Shown piece after piece: positions 12,701 to 21,772 of a DNA stretch of 64,000 bases. Numbering within the stretch: position 1 is the stretch's first letter; each line of letters begins with the position of its first letter. The notes beneath the pieces are model-generated. The model had not been told where the DNA came from and ran no database searches. It was given only the letters and a program-made list of their open reading frames with translations. Source of the DNA: Heliocidaris erythrogramma. Its lineage: Eukaryota > Echinodermata > Echinoidea > Camarodonta > Echinometridae. The stretch spans positions 54,290,545 to 54,354,544 of the forward strand of contig CM046858.1 in NCBI GenBank assembly GCA_025617745.1, given 5' to 3'. The position numbers were made by a program, and so were the translations under genes.

Positions 12701-15397
12701 ATGTGAACAACATGTATTTATCTTCTTAATAACTACGGTATACACCTCGTTGAACTCGACCAAGTAATGTTATTTAAGTGGAACGAAGTTAACCCTTTTG
12801 TGCTGACGATCCTTTCAATTTGCAATTAATCACATGTTGGGACCTAATTATCATAAAGATTTAATGACACCATATGAATGACGCCCATTCGTCAATTATT
12901 GATGCGCCGTCATTAGCCAAGTGATGAATACATTAGCATACATGAATAGATTAAGCGGATTTGACCTTTCTTAATGCGCATGCGTGACACTGATCCACAT
13001 TTATATTTTACTTGCTTGTAAAGCATATACACGTTAGGGGAGCATCGTACAAAATGAATAATGCATAGGGGCTTCGGGCGCGTTCAAATCGTGCCCAAAT
13101 GTTACAGCGTAATGGCGGCCGCTTTAGGGGCTTGGTCTAGTTACGCCACTGAAAAGTAGCTTGAGTCGCACAGTCATTGAGGCTGCCATTTGCTTTCCTG
13201 GATGGCATCACATAAGCGCAGCCAACAAAAGTCATGCGCGTTTAAGTGCGCGCATGTGATCCCTGCGCTAAAATGACAATTAAACTACGCGATTTCATTG
13301 TGTTTTATATAACGGGTTCAATAATGTAGCCATCCTGATTGATCAAATAACACCACGTGACCGTGCAAAAAAGTACTAACGCACAGCAAAAAGGTACTTA
13401 TACACGGCTGAGCTGCGCGTACGCGTACCTCTAGTGCGTGCAAACTTAAAGCGCAATGAAATTGCGTAGTTTAATTGTCATTTTAGCGCAGGGATTACAC
13501 GCGCGCATTGAAACGCGCATAACTTTTGTTGGCTGCGCTTATGTGATGTCATCCAGGAAAGCAAATGGCAGCCTCCATAACTGTGCGACTCTTGGCGTTT
13601 CTATGGGGTTTTATAGACTTCATAATCATATTGCCGACCCGTTATATATAACTATTAATACATGGTTGTGAGTTCGTGCATTAGTGCGATCCGGCAGGTT
13701 TTTATGTGGTGTCCAAAACACTCGGCTTGTGCCTCGTGCGTATATAGTACACCACGATAAAACATTTGTGTTGCCTGATTGCACCAACCCACTCCCAACC
13801 ATGTATTAATAGTATAATAAGTTTGCATGCACAGAGGTACGCAGCTCAGCGGTGCAGCTTTTTGCCGTGCATTAGTACTTTTTTTTGCACGGTCACGTGG
13901 TGTTATTTGACCAATCAGGATGGCTACATTCTTGAACCCGTTTTATAAATTTCTATGGTGCACAGTCACATAAGTAATGTTGGGAAGCGACCAAAAGGTC
14001 CCCACATATAGGCCAAAAGAACGTAATACCTTTTTGTTTTTTTCGTCCCTTCCTCCTTCCCTTTCTTTTGACCCGCCTCATTTGATATTTAGGGGTTATT
14101 TGAAGCGTCTCTTTTTTTGGTGAAATGAAATAAAATAAGAATTCGAATATCACGATTTCTTTCTTTCTTTTTGGTTCTTTTTTTTTTTTTTGGGGGGGGG
14201 GGGGGGTGAAAGATTTGAAAGAGCAAACTACACAAACATATAACATAAACACATTTTTATGGGGTGTTGCAAGAAAATTGCAATCGATTGCAAATTGTAA
14301 AGCAAATTACAAAACCTTCTGAATGGTTCAGCTTCTGCCCATTCAAGAAGATGCGCTTGCAACAATGATTTTGATTGGTCAGTACCGATCAGTTGCAACT
14401 TGCAATCAGTCGCAACTTTCTTGCAACACCCCATTAGTGTGTCTCTCCATCTCTTTCAAAATGATATTTACCTGTTACACAGATTGGACGATGACCAACA
14501 TCAACCTCAATAAAACAGACCTCAACAGAGATCCCGGTCTCATTCTACCCGCCGTTATCCAGTATCTCACTCCCCCCGTGGTCGCCTTTCTTGGCCTGGG
14601 TGCCATCTCTGCCGCAGTAATGTCATCCACCGACTCGTCCGTGCTCGCCTCAATCTCAATATTTGTAAGAAACATCTACAATAATATCGTCAGGCAAGCG
14701 GTATGTTTCTAATGAAAATAATTTTAGTGACAATAAACTATATTATTTCTTTTCATTTATTTTGATGACATTGAAGAACCCTCACGCTCGCTTCTACTTC
14801 GTGGCCATTTATTTTCAACGAATGTAACTGCTACCTTTATTGACGGTGCACGATTGTTTCCGTATATAAATTTGTAAACATGAATTTCTCTCTACAGGCC
14901 TCTGAACGAGAAATGATGTGGGTGCTCCGTGTTGCGGTGGTTGTTGTTGCAACCATGGCGTTAACTGTCGCGTCTATCTACGTCCTTTTCGTCCTCTGTT
15001 CCGATTTCGTTTACGTTGTGCTCTTCCCGCAGTTTGTCTGTGTAATCCACGTTGAGAAGTCCAACCCCTACGGCTCAGCCTGTGGTTTTGTTCTCGGGCT
15101 CTTCCTCCGACTGGCCGGCGGCGAACCCGCCCTCACCCTTCCCCCTCTAATCCACTTCCCATACTATGACGAGGAGCTCGGACAGCTCTTCCGTTTCGCA
15201 CTCTGGCCTCTATTGTCGCCTTTTTGACGATTGTGGTCGTTTCCTATCGTACTGATATTACCTTTAAGAAGGGTTACCTCCCAAGGGAGTTTGACGTCTT
15301 TAAGTGCGTTGTGAATACTAATAGAAATGTTGCTCCTAGTCAAGACGTCAATGATCACATGCTGACATTCGATCTGATCGAAAATAAAACGGATTGA
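1..15397 (+). CDS. SLC5A7-like: High-affinity choline transporter (CHT1/SLC5A7-like), 3' seven exons
   Basis: Sodium-coupled choline uptake carrier of the SLC5 solute-symporter family. In animals it sits in the presynaptic membrane and supplies choline for acetylcholine synthesis. Exons: 1-103, 3292-3446, 4536-4684, 6245-6370, 7020-7173, 14483-14700 and 14898-15397. All seen junctions are GT/AG and intron phases match. Joined exons follow the CHT1 order: [98 protein letters not shown]. Only about the first 60 residues are missing, upstream of the window. Two one-base deletions interrupt the frame: a G-run at 3377-3381 and a C-run at 15191-15192. In both cases the homologous frame resumes at once, and adding one base also restores the intron phase of exon 2. 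The C-terminal tail is shorter than in vertebrates. Identity is from remembered family motifs, and I am confident of it. Whether the locus is functional depends on whether the two lesions are real. Confidence 0.92.
321..1361 (+). repeat. Direct repeat pair with a ClaI-type palindrome, in CHT1 intron
   Basis: About 200 bases at 335-535 recur at 1162-1346 with few differences. Each copy contains the perfect palindrome acatagcatcgatgctatgt, and the first copy carries its right part twice. Between them are two further duplications: 900-957 with 966-1028, and a GAGTGAAG-rich block at 1029-1100 with 1366-1430. No coding content is recognised. Confidence 0.8.
2500..2995. repeat. Degenerate short tandem repeat (TTAGACCAAATGG-like)
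   Basis: About 30 imperfect copies of a 12-18 base unit such as ttagaccaaatggtcat, with variants (gtagaccatatgg, ttagacgaattgg). Unit length and spacing drift, so it is an old minisatellite-like array rather than a clean satellite. It lies in the first CHT1 intron of the window and ends about 300 bases before exon b. Confidence 0.8.
3292..3446 (+). CDS. CHT1-like exon b, with a one-base deletion
   Basis: Acceptor CACAG at 3287-3291 and donor GGTGAGG after 3446. It reads [20 protein letters not shown], then EKYGYRMG. At the five-G run 3377-3381 the frame slips to a stop (TAG at 3393), while the next frame gives [17 protein letters not shown] up to the donor. A six-G run would restore both the frame and the phase needed for the next exon. 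Confidence 0.85.
3478..3496. promoter_or_regulatory. Tandem cAMP-response-element palindromes
   Basis: TGACGTCA occurs at 3478-3485 and 3489-3496 inside a three-fold repeat of the 11-mer cgtcattatga, 31 bases after the exon b donor. The sequence is a perfect CREB/ATF consensus. Regulatory use is an inference. Confidence 0.35.
4536..4684 (+). CDS. CHT1-like exon c
   Basis: Acceptor TTTCAG at 4530-4535, donor GTACGT after 4684. It encodes [18 protein letters not shown] and [18 protein letters not shown], one of the most conserved parts of the family. Confidence 0.92.
4800..5565 (+). repeat. Tandem direct duplication, about 320 bases per copy
   Basis: 4800-5120 and 5230-5565 align throughout. 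Shared marks are ctctatttcctggaaaatt, gaagtgcttcc, gtttgagtagtctttata and ttatattttgatgacccaga. The content is AT-rich with no open frame, in the intron between exons c and d. Confidence 0.8.
5881..6132 (+). mobile_element. tRNA-derived SINE
   Basis: The head has a perfect Pol III A box (TGGTATATTGG, 5891-5901) and a degenerate B box (ggttctatactcc, 5940-5952). The middle contains ccttggacaaggtattgtatcc, resembling the conserved central domain of marine invertebrate SINEs. The tail ends in (AGT)n at 6109-6132. It is complete in appearance and sits in the CHT1 intron before exon d. Confidence 0.72.
6245..6370 (+). CDS. CHT1-like exon d
   Basis: Acceptor ACAG ends at 6244 and donor GTGAGT follows 6370. 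It has 42 codons beginning [13 protein letters not shown] and ending WIDSALLI, an extracellular loop plus the next helix in SLC5A7. Confidence 0.9.
6606..6890. repeat. A-rich low-complexity tract
   Basis: C-run and A-run, then several hundred bases of aaaac/aaat/aaataa simple sequence. Open frames here are composition artefacts. Confidence 0.8.
7020..7173 (+). CDS. CHT1-like exon e
   Basis: Acceptor GCAG ends at 7019, donor GTGAGT after 7173. It reads [20 protein letters not shown] and then [20 protein letters not shown]. GGxPWQxYFQRV is diagnostic of choline transporters within SLC5. Confidence 0.93.
7490..7680 (-). mobile_element. Fragment of the poly-G-bearing hAT-like MITE family
   Basis: The minus strand carries the family core ccataattctgtgacaagc, found with small changes at 12208-12232, 15550-15576 and 43652-43673. 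Two long C-runs follow (about 12 and 19). Ends are not resolved. Confidence 0.55.
7690..8045 (+). promoter_or_regulatory. Possible promoter-like/alternative first-exon segment
   Basis: A relatively GC-balanced stretch with two near-identical attcggcccgattcggcccc motifs, a CRE palindrome TGACGTCA at 7992-7999, and a good splice donor (AGAG|GTGAGT near 8035). No downstream exon is identified. It may simply be intronic sequence. Confidence 0.2.
8841..8874. repeat. (GA)n followed by a poly-G run
   Basis: Purine microsatellite gagagag leading into about 17 G. A closely similar arrangement occurs at 34518-34552. Confidence 0.85.
9678..9713. repeat. (TAG)n trinucleotide microsatellite
   Basis: About eleven uninterrupted TAG/AGT units, preceded by att-rich degenerate trinucleotides from 9627. 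Confidence 0.9.
10009..10230. mobile_element. Small MITE with CAGGGGC termini and two poly-G runs
   Basis: Left end caggggcatcaat, right end atcaacgcccctg, so the termini are inverted (CAGGGGCrTnnAT). The interior holds two G-runs followed by gcaaaac/gctaaac. No clear target duplication is seen. Confidence 0.5.
11788..12240 (+). repeat. Tandem duplication with long poly-G runs
   Basis: Two copies (about 11805-11957 and 11960-12160) share aataaaccaggac, a (GA)n patch, gaggaaaggtgaaagagaag, a G-run and a ttagccrgccctcc-type end. The second is followed by a fragment of the ccataattctctgacaagc MITE family (12208-12232). G-runs reach about 27. Confidence 0.7.
13163..13950. repeat. Interleaved long inverted repeats (A-B-A'-B')
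   Basis: Arm A (13163-13300) is inverted at 13455-13591. Arm B (13300-13449) is inverted at 13819-13950. A third pair (about 13652-13672 with 13796-13816) folds the spacer. Arms are well over 85 percent alike by eye. The pairs cross rather than nest, so no single simple hairpin explains it. It lies in the last long CHT1 intron. Open frames inside it are shadows. Confidence 0.85.
14259..14434. mobile_element. MITE copy 1, TIR ATGGGGTGTTGCAAG
   Basis: A 176-base element beginning atggggtgttgcaagaaa and ending tttcttgcaacaccccat. It has internal inverted tcgattgcaa/ttgcaatcagtcg motifs. A second copy lies at 16141-16308. The two copies bracket the last two CHT1 exons. Confidence 0.85.
14483..14700 (+). 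CDS. CHT1-like exon f
   Basis: Acceptor ACAG ends at 14482 after a 7.3-kb intron, and donor GTATGT follows 14700. It encodes [10 protein letters not shown], then [20 protein letters not shown], then [23 protein letters not shown] ends only about 48 bases before the acceptor. Confidence 0.92.
14898..15397 (+). CDS. CHT1-like terminal exon, with a one-base deletion
   Basis: Acceptor CTACAG ends at 14897. It reads [15 protein letters not shown], then [16 protein letters not shown], then [20 protein letters not shown]. After GQLF (15180-15191) one C is missing relative to the family's LFPFRTL. The actual frame ends at TGA near 15225, but the next frame continues [18 protein letters not shown] and ends LIENKTD with TGA at 15395-15397. 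The coding end overlaps an AATAAA at 15383-15388. Confidence 0.87.
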
Positions 15398-15479
15398 AAA
15401 TCGCCGCCTTTGTTACGTCACAATTTTTTTTCCAGTACGGTATATTCGGATAGTTTTGTGGGTACGTGTGAACACTGGT

Positions 15480-15692
15480 GGGACAAAAAAAAAAAAAATC
15501 GCCAAACTTCAAAAAAAAAAACGCTCAGTAAAGGGGTTATGGGGCCCAGTTTCCCTCCATAATTCTCTGACAAGCAAAAAAAAAAAAAAAAAAAAAAAAA
15601 AACGCCAAGAAAGATGGCGCCAAGTAAAAAATAACAAAAAACAAAAAAAACCCCCCCAAAACAGGGCCTCTGGATCCGCCTATGGGGGGTAT
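15480..15692 (+). mobile_element. hAT-like poly-G/poly-A MITE fragment
   Basis: Contains ggggttatggggcccag, the core ccataattctctgacaagc, a 24-A run, a C-run and the right terminus ctggatccgcctatg. The same order occurs in the complete copy at 43580-43829. The left terminus is not recognisable. Confidence 0.65.
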
Positions 15693-16140
15693 TCATGATA
15701 TGATAGACAGGTGGGGATATAGGATAAAGGTAAGTATGAATACAGTTATGTTATATTAATATATTGCTCTGTGTTTGCTCCAATTCACATTTACTAAGCT
15801 GTAAATACATCGCACATTTTACGTTTTCATTTCAATTATGTGTGAATAAGGAATTTATAATTTGGGGAAAGTTTTTCTTGGTATATTTTTGTTTCATGAA
15901 ATTTGCTATATTCATACGATTTTTCCCTCTTGACTTTAAGTAAACAAGGGGCAAAAGGTAATTAGTATTTTGCAATTTGGAAACAAATATAATTGTTAAA
16001 ATCACATCTGTACGTATCCTAACGGTATTTGCATCAAAGATGCCTTTTAAGATTTCACAGATATTACGAAATATTACGAAATATTATCGAATTGTATTGT
16101 TTGAAGTCTAACTTAAGTGTATACATCAAAACCTAGCTTA

Positions 16141-16308
16141 GTGCTGCAAGACCGTTGTAATCGATTGCAAATTGTAAAGCAAATTAGAACAACCATTCTG
16201 AATGGTTCAGGGTCTGCCCATTCAAGAAGATGCGCTTGCAACAATGATTTTGATTGGTCAGTACAGTTGCAACTTGCAATCAATCGCAACTTTCTTGCAA
16301 CACCCCAT
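16141..16308. mobile_element. MITE copy 2, TIR ATGGGGTGTTGCAAG
   Basis: Shares tcgattgcaaattgtaaagc, ttcaagaagatgcgcttgc and aatgattttgattggtcagt with the copy at 14259-14434. The left terminus is eroded (gtgctgcaag) and the right terminus is intact. Confidence 0.82.
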
Positions 16309-16585
16309 TAGTGTGGTAAGAGTGAAGTGATAATCGAAATGCAGTCTTCGATCAGATACAAAGTTGCATATTTAAATACAAAAACAAATACAAAAGCCAT
16401 GCTTTCTTAATAGATCTCCCTCTTATGATTCCCTGTACCATGTTTACAACATGCAAATTGCATTATTAACTGTAAATCTTACCCACGTGTATTGCATTAT
16501 GATCTGTTATATCTACATGTATGTCTATATTTCTAATTGTTATTCTTGGTCTTAATATTGTTATGTATTGGTGTAAAAAAAAACA

Positions 16586-16591
16586 AATAAA
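16586..16591 (+). promoter_or_regulatory. Candidate poly(A) signal downstream of the choline transporter
   Basis: AATAAA in an A-rich stretch about 1.2 kb after the stop. The motif alone is weak evidence, and several others exist. Confidence 0.25.
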
Positions 16592-16692
16592 AAGACACAA
16601 TTGTGGAAATTCATAAACTTTGAGACTTTGAAAACTGGCTCCATTCTACACATTTAACCTCGAGCGTAAAACTTTATTGCTCCTCCTAAGAA

Positions 16693-16775
16693 ATGTCTCA
16701 GTGGCCTAGTGATTAAGACATTAGGGAGTTAATTTCGAATGTGTCAATGTGAACGCCGTATAAGACCTTCCCAGC
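16693..16775 (+). mobile_element. tRNA-like SINE head (degenerate)
   Basis: gtctcagtggcctagtgatt has a D-arm-like A box (16702-16712), followed by a weak B box around tttcgaatgtgtc (16733-16745). GTCT/AGAC can pair as a D stem. No tail is identified. Confidence 0.4.
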
Positions 16776-17609
16776 GACAATGGACTGCTTTGTGTTAACT
16801 GCATACAAAGTAGGTGAAGCATGAAGCTAACAATGGCTGAAGCGAGGTTCACGTTTTAGAGAGGACGGCAATGTCATGTTTGACGCGTTCTCGATCTGAC
16901 TAGTGGACGAGGGAGAAGTCAGTGGACGGGTGAGCCGTTCTTGAAAGTATTTCAAATGTACAATGCACTAGTCATTGTTTATGTTCCTTTTATCTTATAT
17001 GAAACATGAAGACAAAGTGAGACTGAAACTGAAACTGAAGAATTTTGACATCACCAATATTCAGGCAGTGAGGTGGTCGATTAGCAATATTTATTTGTCA
17101 TTTTTTTTTTACATCTTAATAACAAAATTATATTTCCAAGATAATAAAGTGGTCAACGTTTTTGTGAACGAGCGAAGCGAAAGCCTAACTGGGAGGAGGG
17201 GGGTGCCAAGAGAAGGATCAATGCTATGGGAAAAACAGAATTTTAATCTCATGGATGGGGAGGGGGGCAAAAGTATCAACGCCAGCAAGGATCCCATCTA
17301 AATTTCGAAATTGGATGGGTGACTACTATCCTAGTTTGTTGCACACTACTGCAACTTCATAAAATAATAATGAATTTGCAACCCATTGCTTCGGGAACCG
17401 GGTGGTCCCTGTATTAACCCTATGGAAATGGACGTGTCACCGAAGGGTTTGGTAAATGACTTATTTTATTTTTGTCTTTATGCAACGTCTCTTATAGTAT
17501 AACATATAAAGCATGAATAAGCGTACGAGATGGGACTCCAGATCACCACCCCCACCCCTCCTCCCCATTTCACCACCTAGTTCTGGACCCAAGTAACTAA
17601 ATGGGGGTC

Positions 17610-18524
17610 CAAGAAAGACTTTTATAAGTCATCTGATGTTCTGTCTTTCATTTTATTCGCTGATGACTCAAACTTATTTTATTCACATACTAACCCAATA
17701 ACTCTTCTCTCAACAATAAATTTAGAACTCAAACATGTAGTGGAATGGGTCAAAGCCAATAAGTTATCACTGAATGTCCTAAAAACTAATTTTATGCTGT
17801 TTAGTAACACCTTGCAAAATTTACCAGGAAATGTTATTTTGGACAACATATCCCTTAAGAGGGTCACATCTACAAAATTTTTAGGGCTAACTATTGACGA
17901 TAAATTAAAATGGAACATTCACATTCAAAATATATCCAAAACAATTTCGCGAAACATTGGAACAATGAATAAGCTTAAATATTTTTTCCCAAAGACTACA
18001 CTTTTTACTTTATATTCCTCACTCATACTACCATATCTAAATTATGGAATTATGGCATGGGGCAACGCCAATAAATATCTTACGGATAAAAATCTCTATC
18101 CTACAGAAGAAAATTATAAGGATTCTACATAATGCTCCTAGTCGTTCACATACTGACCATTTATTTTACGAGTCCAAAATTTTAAAATTTTCTGATTTAT
18201 TTCTTTTTCAAACAGGACAATTTATGTTTAAGTTGAATAAACACGAACTGCCACATACATTCATCGACATGTTCACAAGAAACAATGCTATACATAACTA
18301 CCCAACCCGACAGTCTCACCGTTTTCACCTTCCCGGACCCGCACTCTACTCGCACATAAAACAATTTCCTTCTACGGCCCAAAATACTGGAACTCACTCA
18401 GCAATGACATAATTAATTCATCAAGTTTAAATTGTTTCAAAATCAAGCTGAAAACACATTTTCTCAAATCATATACAGAAAATTCATAAACTCATATTAA
18501 GCGGTCAGGACCCATGACTATCCC

Positions 18525-18562
<38 letters not shown>

Positions 18563-18922
18563 CTCATCTGCTTTACTTTTTGAAATTCTTTTGTCTTTCC
18601 ATTTTTTTTTCACAGACGCACCACTTTGTCATCTTACTCTCAGTTATATTTATATATATTTTTTCTTCACCTCCATATCTCATTTGTCACTTTCATATTA
18701 TATCCACACCAAAGAATATGTTATACTATACATATTAATTTTTATTTGGTAACACATACCTTTTATTTTATATCTATGTAGCTTAATCTATTACAATATT
18801 TTTTTGAGGGATCTACACTCAACAAGCCCTGCTTTTTAGTGGATCCCTCTATTTCCTCAGCTCTACATTTACAAAAGGATAGACTATATAAAATACACAT
18901 TTGTAATATATCTTTTCGTTCA

Positions 18923-18957
<35 letters not shown>

Positions 18958-19069
18958 GGTATTGTATTGAATATTCAGTTTTATGGATTATTATGTAATT
19001 AATTGTTATACTGTTATGATGTTAAGTCGAGTTGAGTTGAAATAAATAAAATAAACTTGAAAAAAAAAA
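17610..19069 (+). mobile_element. 5'-truncated non-LTR retrotransposon (CR1/Jockey-like)
   Basis: Begins inside the reverse transcriptase with FILFADDSNLF (about 17644-17676) and continues ELKHVVEWVKANKLSLNVLK. The next part, through LYSSLILPYLNYGIMAWGNA, ends in a frameshift near 18095. The other frame then gives KISILQKKIIRILHNAPSRS and ESKILKFSDLFLFQTGQFMF. A 3' untranslated part with (CT)n and (TA)n patches ends at ttgaaataaataaaataaac plus a ten-A tail. It is a dead copy of an element encoding RT for target-primed insertion. Confidence 0.85.
17650..18411 (+). pseudogene. Reverse transcriptase C-terminal fragment (frameshifted)
   Basis: Palm motif FADD, thumb/connection region with SLNVLKTNFMLF and TKFLGLTIDDKLKWNIHI, and the typical non-LTR LYSSLILPYLNYGI block. 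The frame changes after GNANKYLTDK, and the distal part (ILHNAPSRSHTDHLF) lies one frame over. The N-terminal RT and endonuclease are absent. Confidence 0.82.
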
Positions 19070-21289
19070 GAGAACCGTGTTTAGCATGTATACCGTCCAC
19101 CATTTCCACCATTGTAAAATTCAGATATTATATTAATTTCTATTTTCAACGTGACTCTCCAAATTTGCATCTTGACAAAACCATTGTGTTGACAAGCTGG
19201 TTGGTTGGTTGGTTGGTTGTTGATATGATGGCGCTCTTCAATCTCTTCAGATTATTTGCGCCAGTCACTTTTATTAGTAGGTTTGGCGTAGGCTTCGGAA
19301 AGCCCTCGAGCGACTTTTTTGTGTTGAAAATGGTGTTATTAATTGTCATCATTAGTATAGTAAGATGTTAGTATCGCATCTCCTAAGTTAGAAAGCTGTC
19401 GATCGTGATTATTCGTAATTGCTATGATATCAAGATATGCTAGCAATCAATCGGAATTAACAGGGGGGGGGGGGGGGGGTAAATTAGTATCTACAGTTCA
19501 CTATAGATGGCGCTATTGATGTTCCTCTTTCAGTCCTCTTCACGTTTCTTCCATTGTACAGCGGCAGACCATTAAGGTATCAGTCTTATTTTTGTGCGTG
19601 TAAACTTTACCAATCAAACTGGGCTTTTGGGGAATAGGACGTAACTACTAATATGCATGCCTTTGTTAACGTCTGACTTCTTTCCCTGTGAATAAGTGTT
19701 GTCAGCCTTGATCAACGCCACCTAGCGTCCGCTGCAAACAGTGCAAAGTTGTAGACAATGGGATTTCACAAAAACAGTGATAACAAATCAATTTTCATTT
19801 AAATAAAGAGCACATTCACCCGAATAATCGTTGATGCTTTATCCATCATTGGACCCTTCATGTCATATACGATTTGAAAGTTCACCCACCGCACCCAATC
19901 AAAATAAGTCTTCACGTCCCTGTAATATAGTCGATGGGGATTTGACAACCTCCTCTTCCAGCGCCATTTGCCACGGAACTAGGCCATAAGGAAGCAAGCA
20001 CAGCCAGGATAGAATGCCGCCATTATCGTACATCAGTTATAATTGGCTGGTTACGCCCATTTCTTCCAACCCCCCCACCGTACCTGTCCTATCAAAGAAG
20101 AGCATGTTTTTTAACAAGCCAAAGCATAATGTATGAATATTCATGATTTAGAGTCGGCGAGTCCACTATTGACAGAGGGTTGAAGTCATGAAGCAATCTG
20201 AACGCAATTAATATCATCAAATATTTCTATTTATTTACTTCCGTATTTGTTACTTCATATTGTTTTTATTTCAATTTTAACTTATTTGCGGTATTAGGAA
20301 TCTGTAACTGATTATTTCGGATGATATGTAGCACAAAATACTCCTATGGTTTAAAAGCACGACTCTCATGGCCACAATGGAGCATGAAGTCATATCGGCC
20401 AATCACGTAATGACGTCAGAATTTCTGCTTTCGCCGCGAGCACGAGCCAACACGCAAAATGAGACAGTCGTATCAATATGGAAGTGAGAATGCGAGTGTT
20501 ACATGGTATTCAGAATAAAGGGAGAAAGAGAGGGGGATCATTAACCACTTCTATTATTAACAAATATCATAAATGAACATTCAAGATAATTATACACACT
20601 TTTAGGCCTGTATACATTAAAAATACACTCTAAATTTAGTGCAGGTTTGGGTTAAACAGCCCTGGAAAAAAATATTAGACCAAGCTCCTGGAATAAATGT
20701 ACTATAATATCTATGAAGCTAATGAAAATGATTTGTCTTTGTATTTCAATTAATGAATAACAAATACCTTGCTTTTATGATATTTTATTTCCTTCTTACC
20801 ACAAAAATAACACTATCAGTAACCATTCTTGGTCTAATAATTTTGTCCATGGCTGTACTTTATGAATACGAGCCATATTGTTCATTTTTAGGAGTGCATC
20901 GAGTAACATGACAAATTCTACAGTAAAGAGTGGATAAACGTCAATTGAACTTAGTCATGGCCATTATGGCAAACCCAAAGCAAACTCTGGTCAGACGTTT
21001 TTTTAATGTTTATCTTAAGAAACCAATTGGGACTTAGTGCCTAAGGTAATGTTTGTTGTGCGTTTGTCCTTATTTGTTCGTTTATCCACTTAATTGATAA
21101 GTAGTATCGGTATAAACTGAACCCCAATTGTGAAATATTCTGTTTGCTTCCATAGTGAGTAATCAAATATGAAAACTCTCTGCCACGTGAATGTCATGCT
21201 GATATATTCTTCGGTGAAAGGGTACCCACGATTAACAAATAGACGAAATAATGAAGAAAACATACTAGAAAATACACTGTAAAAACTGA
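19070..21289. other. Intergenic stretch, no gene recognised
   Basis: Contains a (GGTT)n patch at 19198-19218, a G-run near 19462, and a CRE-type palindrome tgacgtca at 20411-20418 in cacgtaatgacgtcagaatt. No conserved open frame or repeat family was recognised. Confidence 0.6.
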
Positions 21290-21364
21290 AGTGCTACTTT
21301 TTCGGTGCTCGTATAGTGACTGCACCTGAAGTGCTGTTTTAGCACTTGCACGTGCTAATTTACA

Positions 21365-21452
21365 AGCAAAAAAAAAAAAAAATGTGACCGTGGCGAGCCT
21401 CGAACCAGGTTCCGCTGATTGAGAGGCGCTGATGTTACCGACAGACTAACAA
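21365..21452 (-). promoter_or_regulatory. tRNA-like Pol III module, left arm
   Basis: On the minus strand: A-box-like TAGTCTGTCGG (21438-21448), B box GGTTCGAGGC (21397-21406), then a run of 15 T (21368-21382) that could terminate Pol III. The T-arm would pair poorly, so this is a tRNA-derived promoter relic rather than a tRNA gene. Confidence 0.6.
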
Positions 21453-21559
21453 ACGCTTCTTGCAATCGAGCTTCGTCATGGGAGTCAAGTAGATAACATG
21501 AACTATGTGGTGTCGTAAATGCACTACGTTACAATAAGATCTGCTCTAAATCGTACGAT

Positions 21560-21646
21560 GTGAGTTAGTCTAGCGGTAATGTCAGCAATTCTCGATCAGC
21601 GGACCCTGGTTCGAGGCTCGCCAGAATCACGATTTTTTTTTTTTTT
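21560..21646 (+). promoter_or_regulatory. tRNA-like Pol III module, right arm
   Basis: A box TAGTCTAGCGG (21566-21576) matches TRGYNNANNNG exactly. B box GGTTCGAGGC is at 21608-21617, about 32 bases downstream, followed by a 14-T run at 21633-21646. It mirrors the left arm. A tRNA fold is imperfect in the T stem. Confidence 0.62.
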
Positions 21647-21772
21647 GCTTGTAAATTAGCACGTGCAAGTGCTAAAACAGCACTTCAGGTGCAGTCACTA
21701 TACGAGCACTCAGAAAGTGCTAAATTCAGCCCTCTAGGTGCTGAAAACAGCACTTAATTTTTTAGAGTGTAA

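Larger units (their letters stand above)
21290..21772. mobile_element. TA-flanked MITE carrying two divergent tRNA-like arms
   Basis: Termini cactgtaaaaactgaag and cttaattttttagagtg form an imperfect inverted pair next to TA on both sides. Subterminal parts repeat agtgct/agcact (gtgctgttttagcacttgc). Inside, two tRNA-like modules point outward and each is followed by a 14-15 base T-run in its own reading direction. Related copies are at 37195-37710 and, without tRNA arms, at 35416-35670 and 36130-36375. Confidence 0.75.

Noticed and set aside
13456..13671. 71-codon open frame with a start
   Set aside because: It lies wholly within an arm and spacer of the crossing inverted repeats. No protein motif.
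16975..17301. 108-codon open frame downstream of the transporter
   Set aside because: No recognisable domain, AT-rich and low complexity in parts, no conserved neighbour.
21365..21646. Two complete tRNA genes
   Set aside because: A and B boxes are good, but T and acceptor stems do not pair properly and both arms are mirror copies inside a repeat. Called tRNA-like promoters instead.
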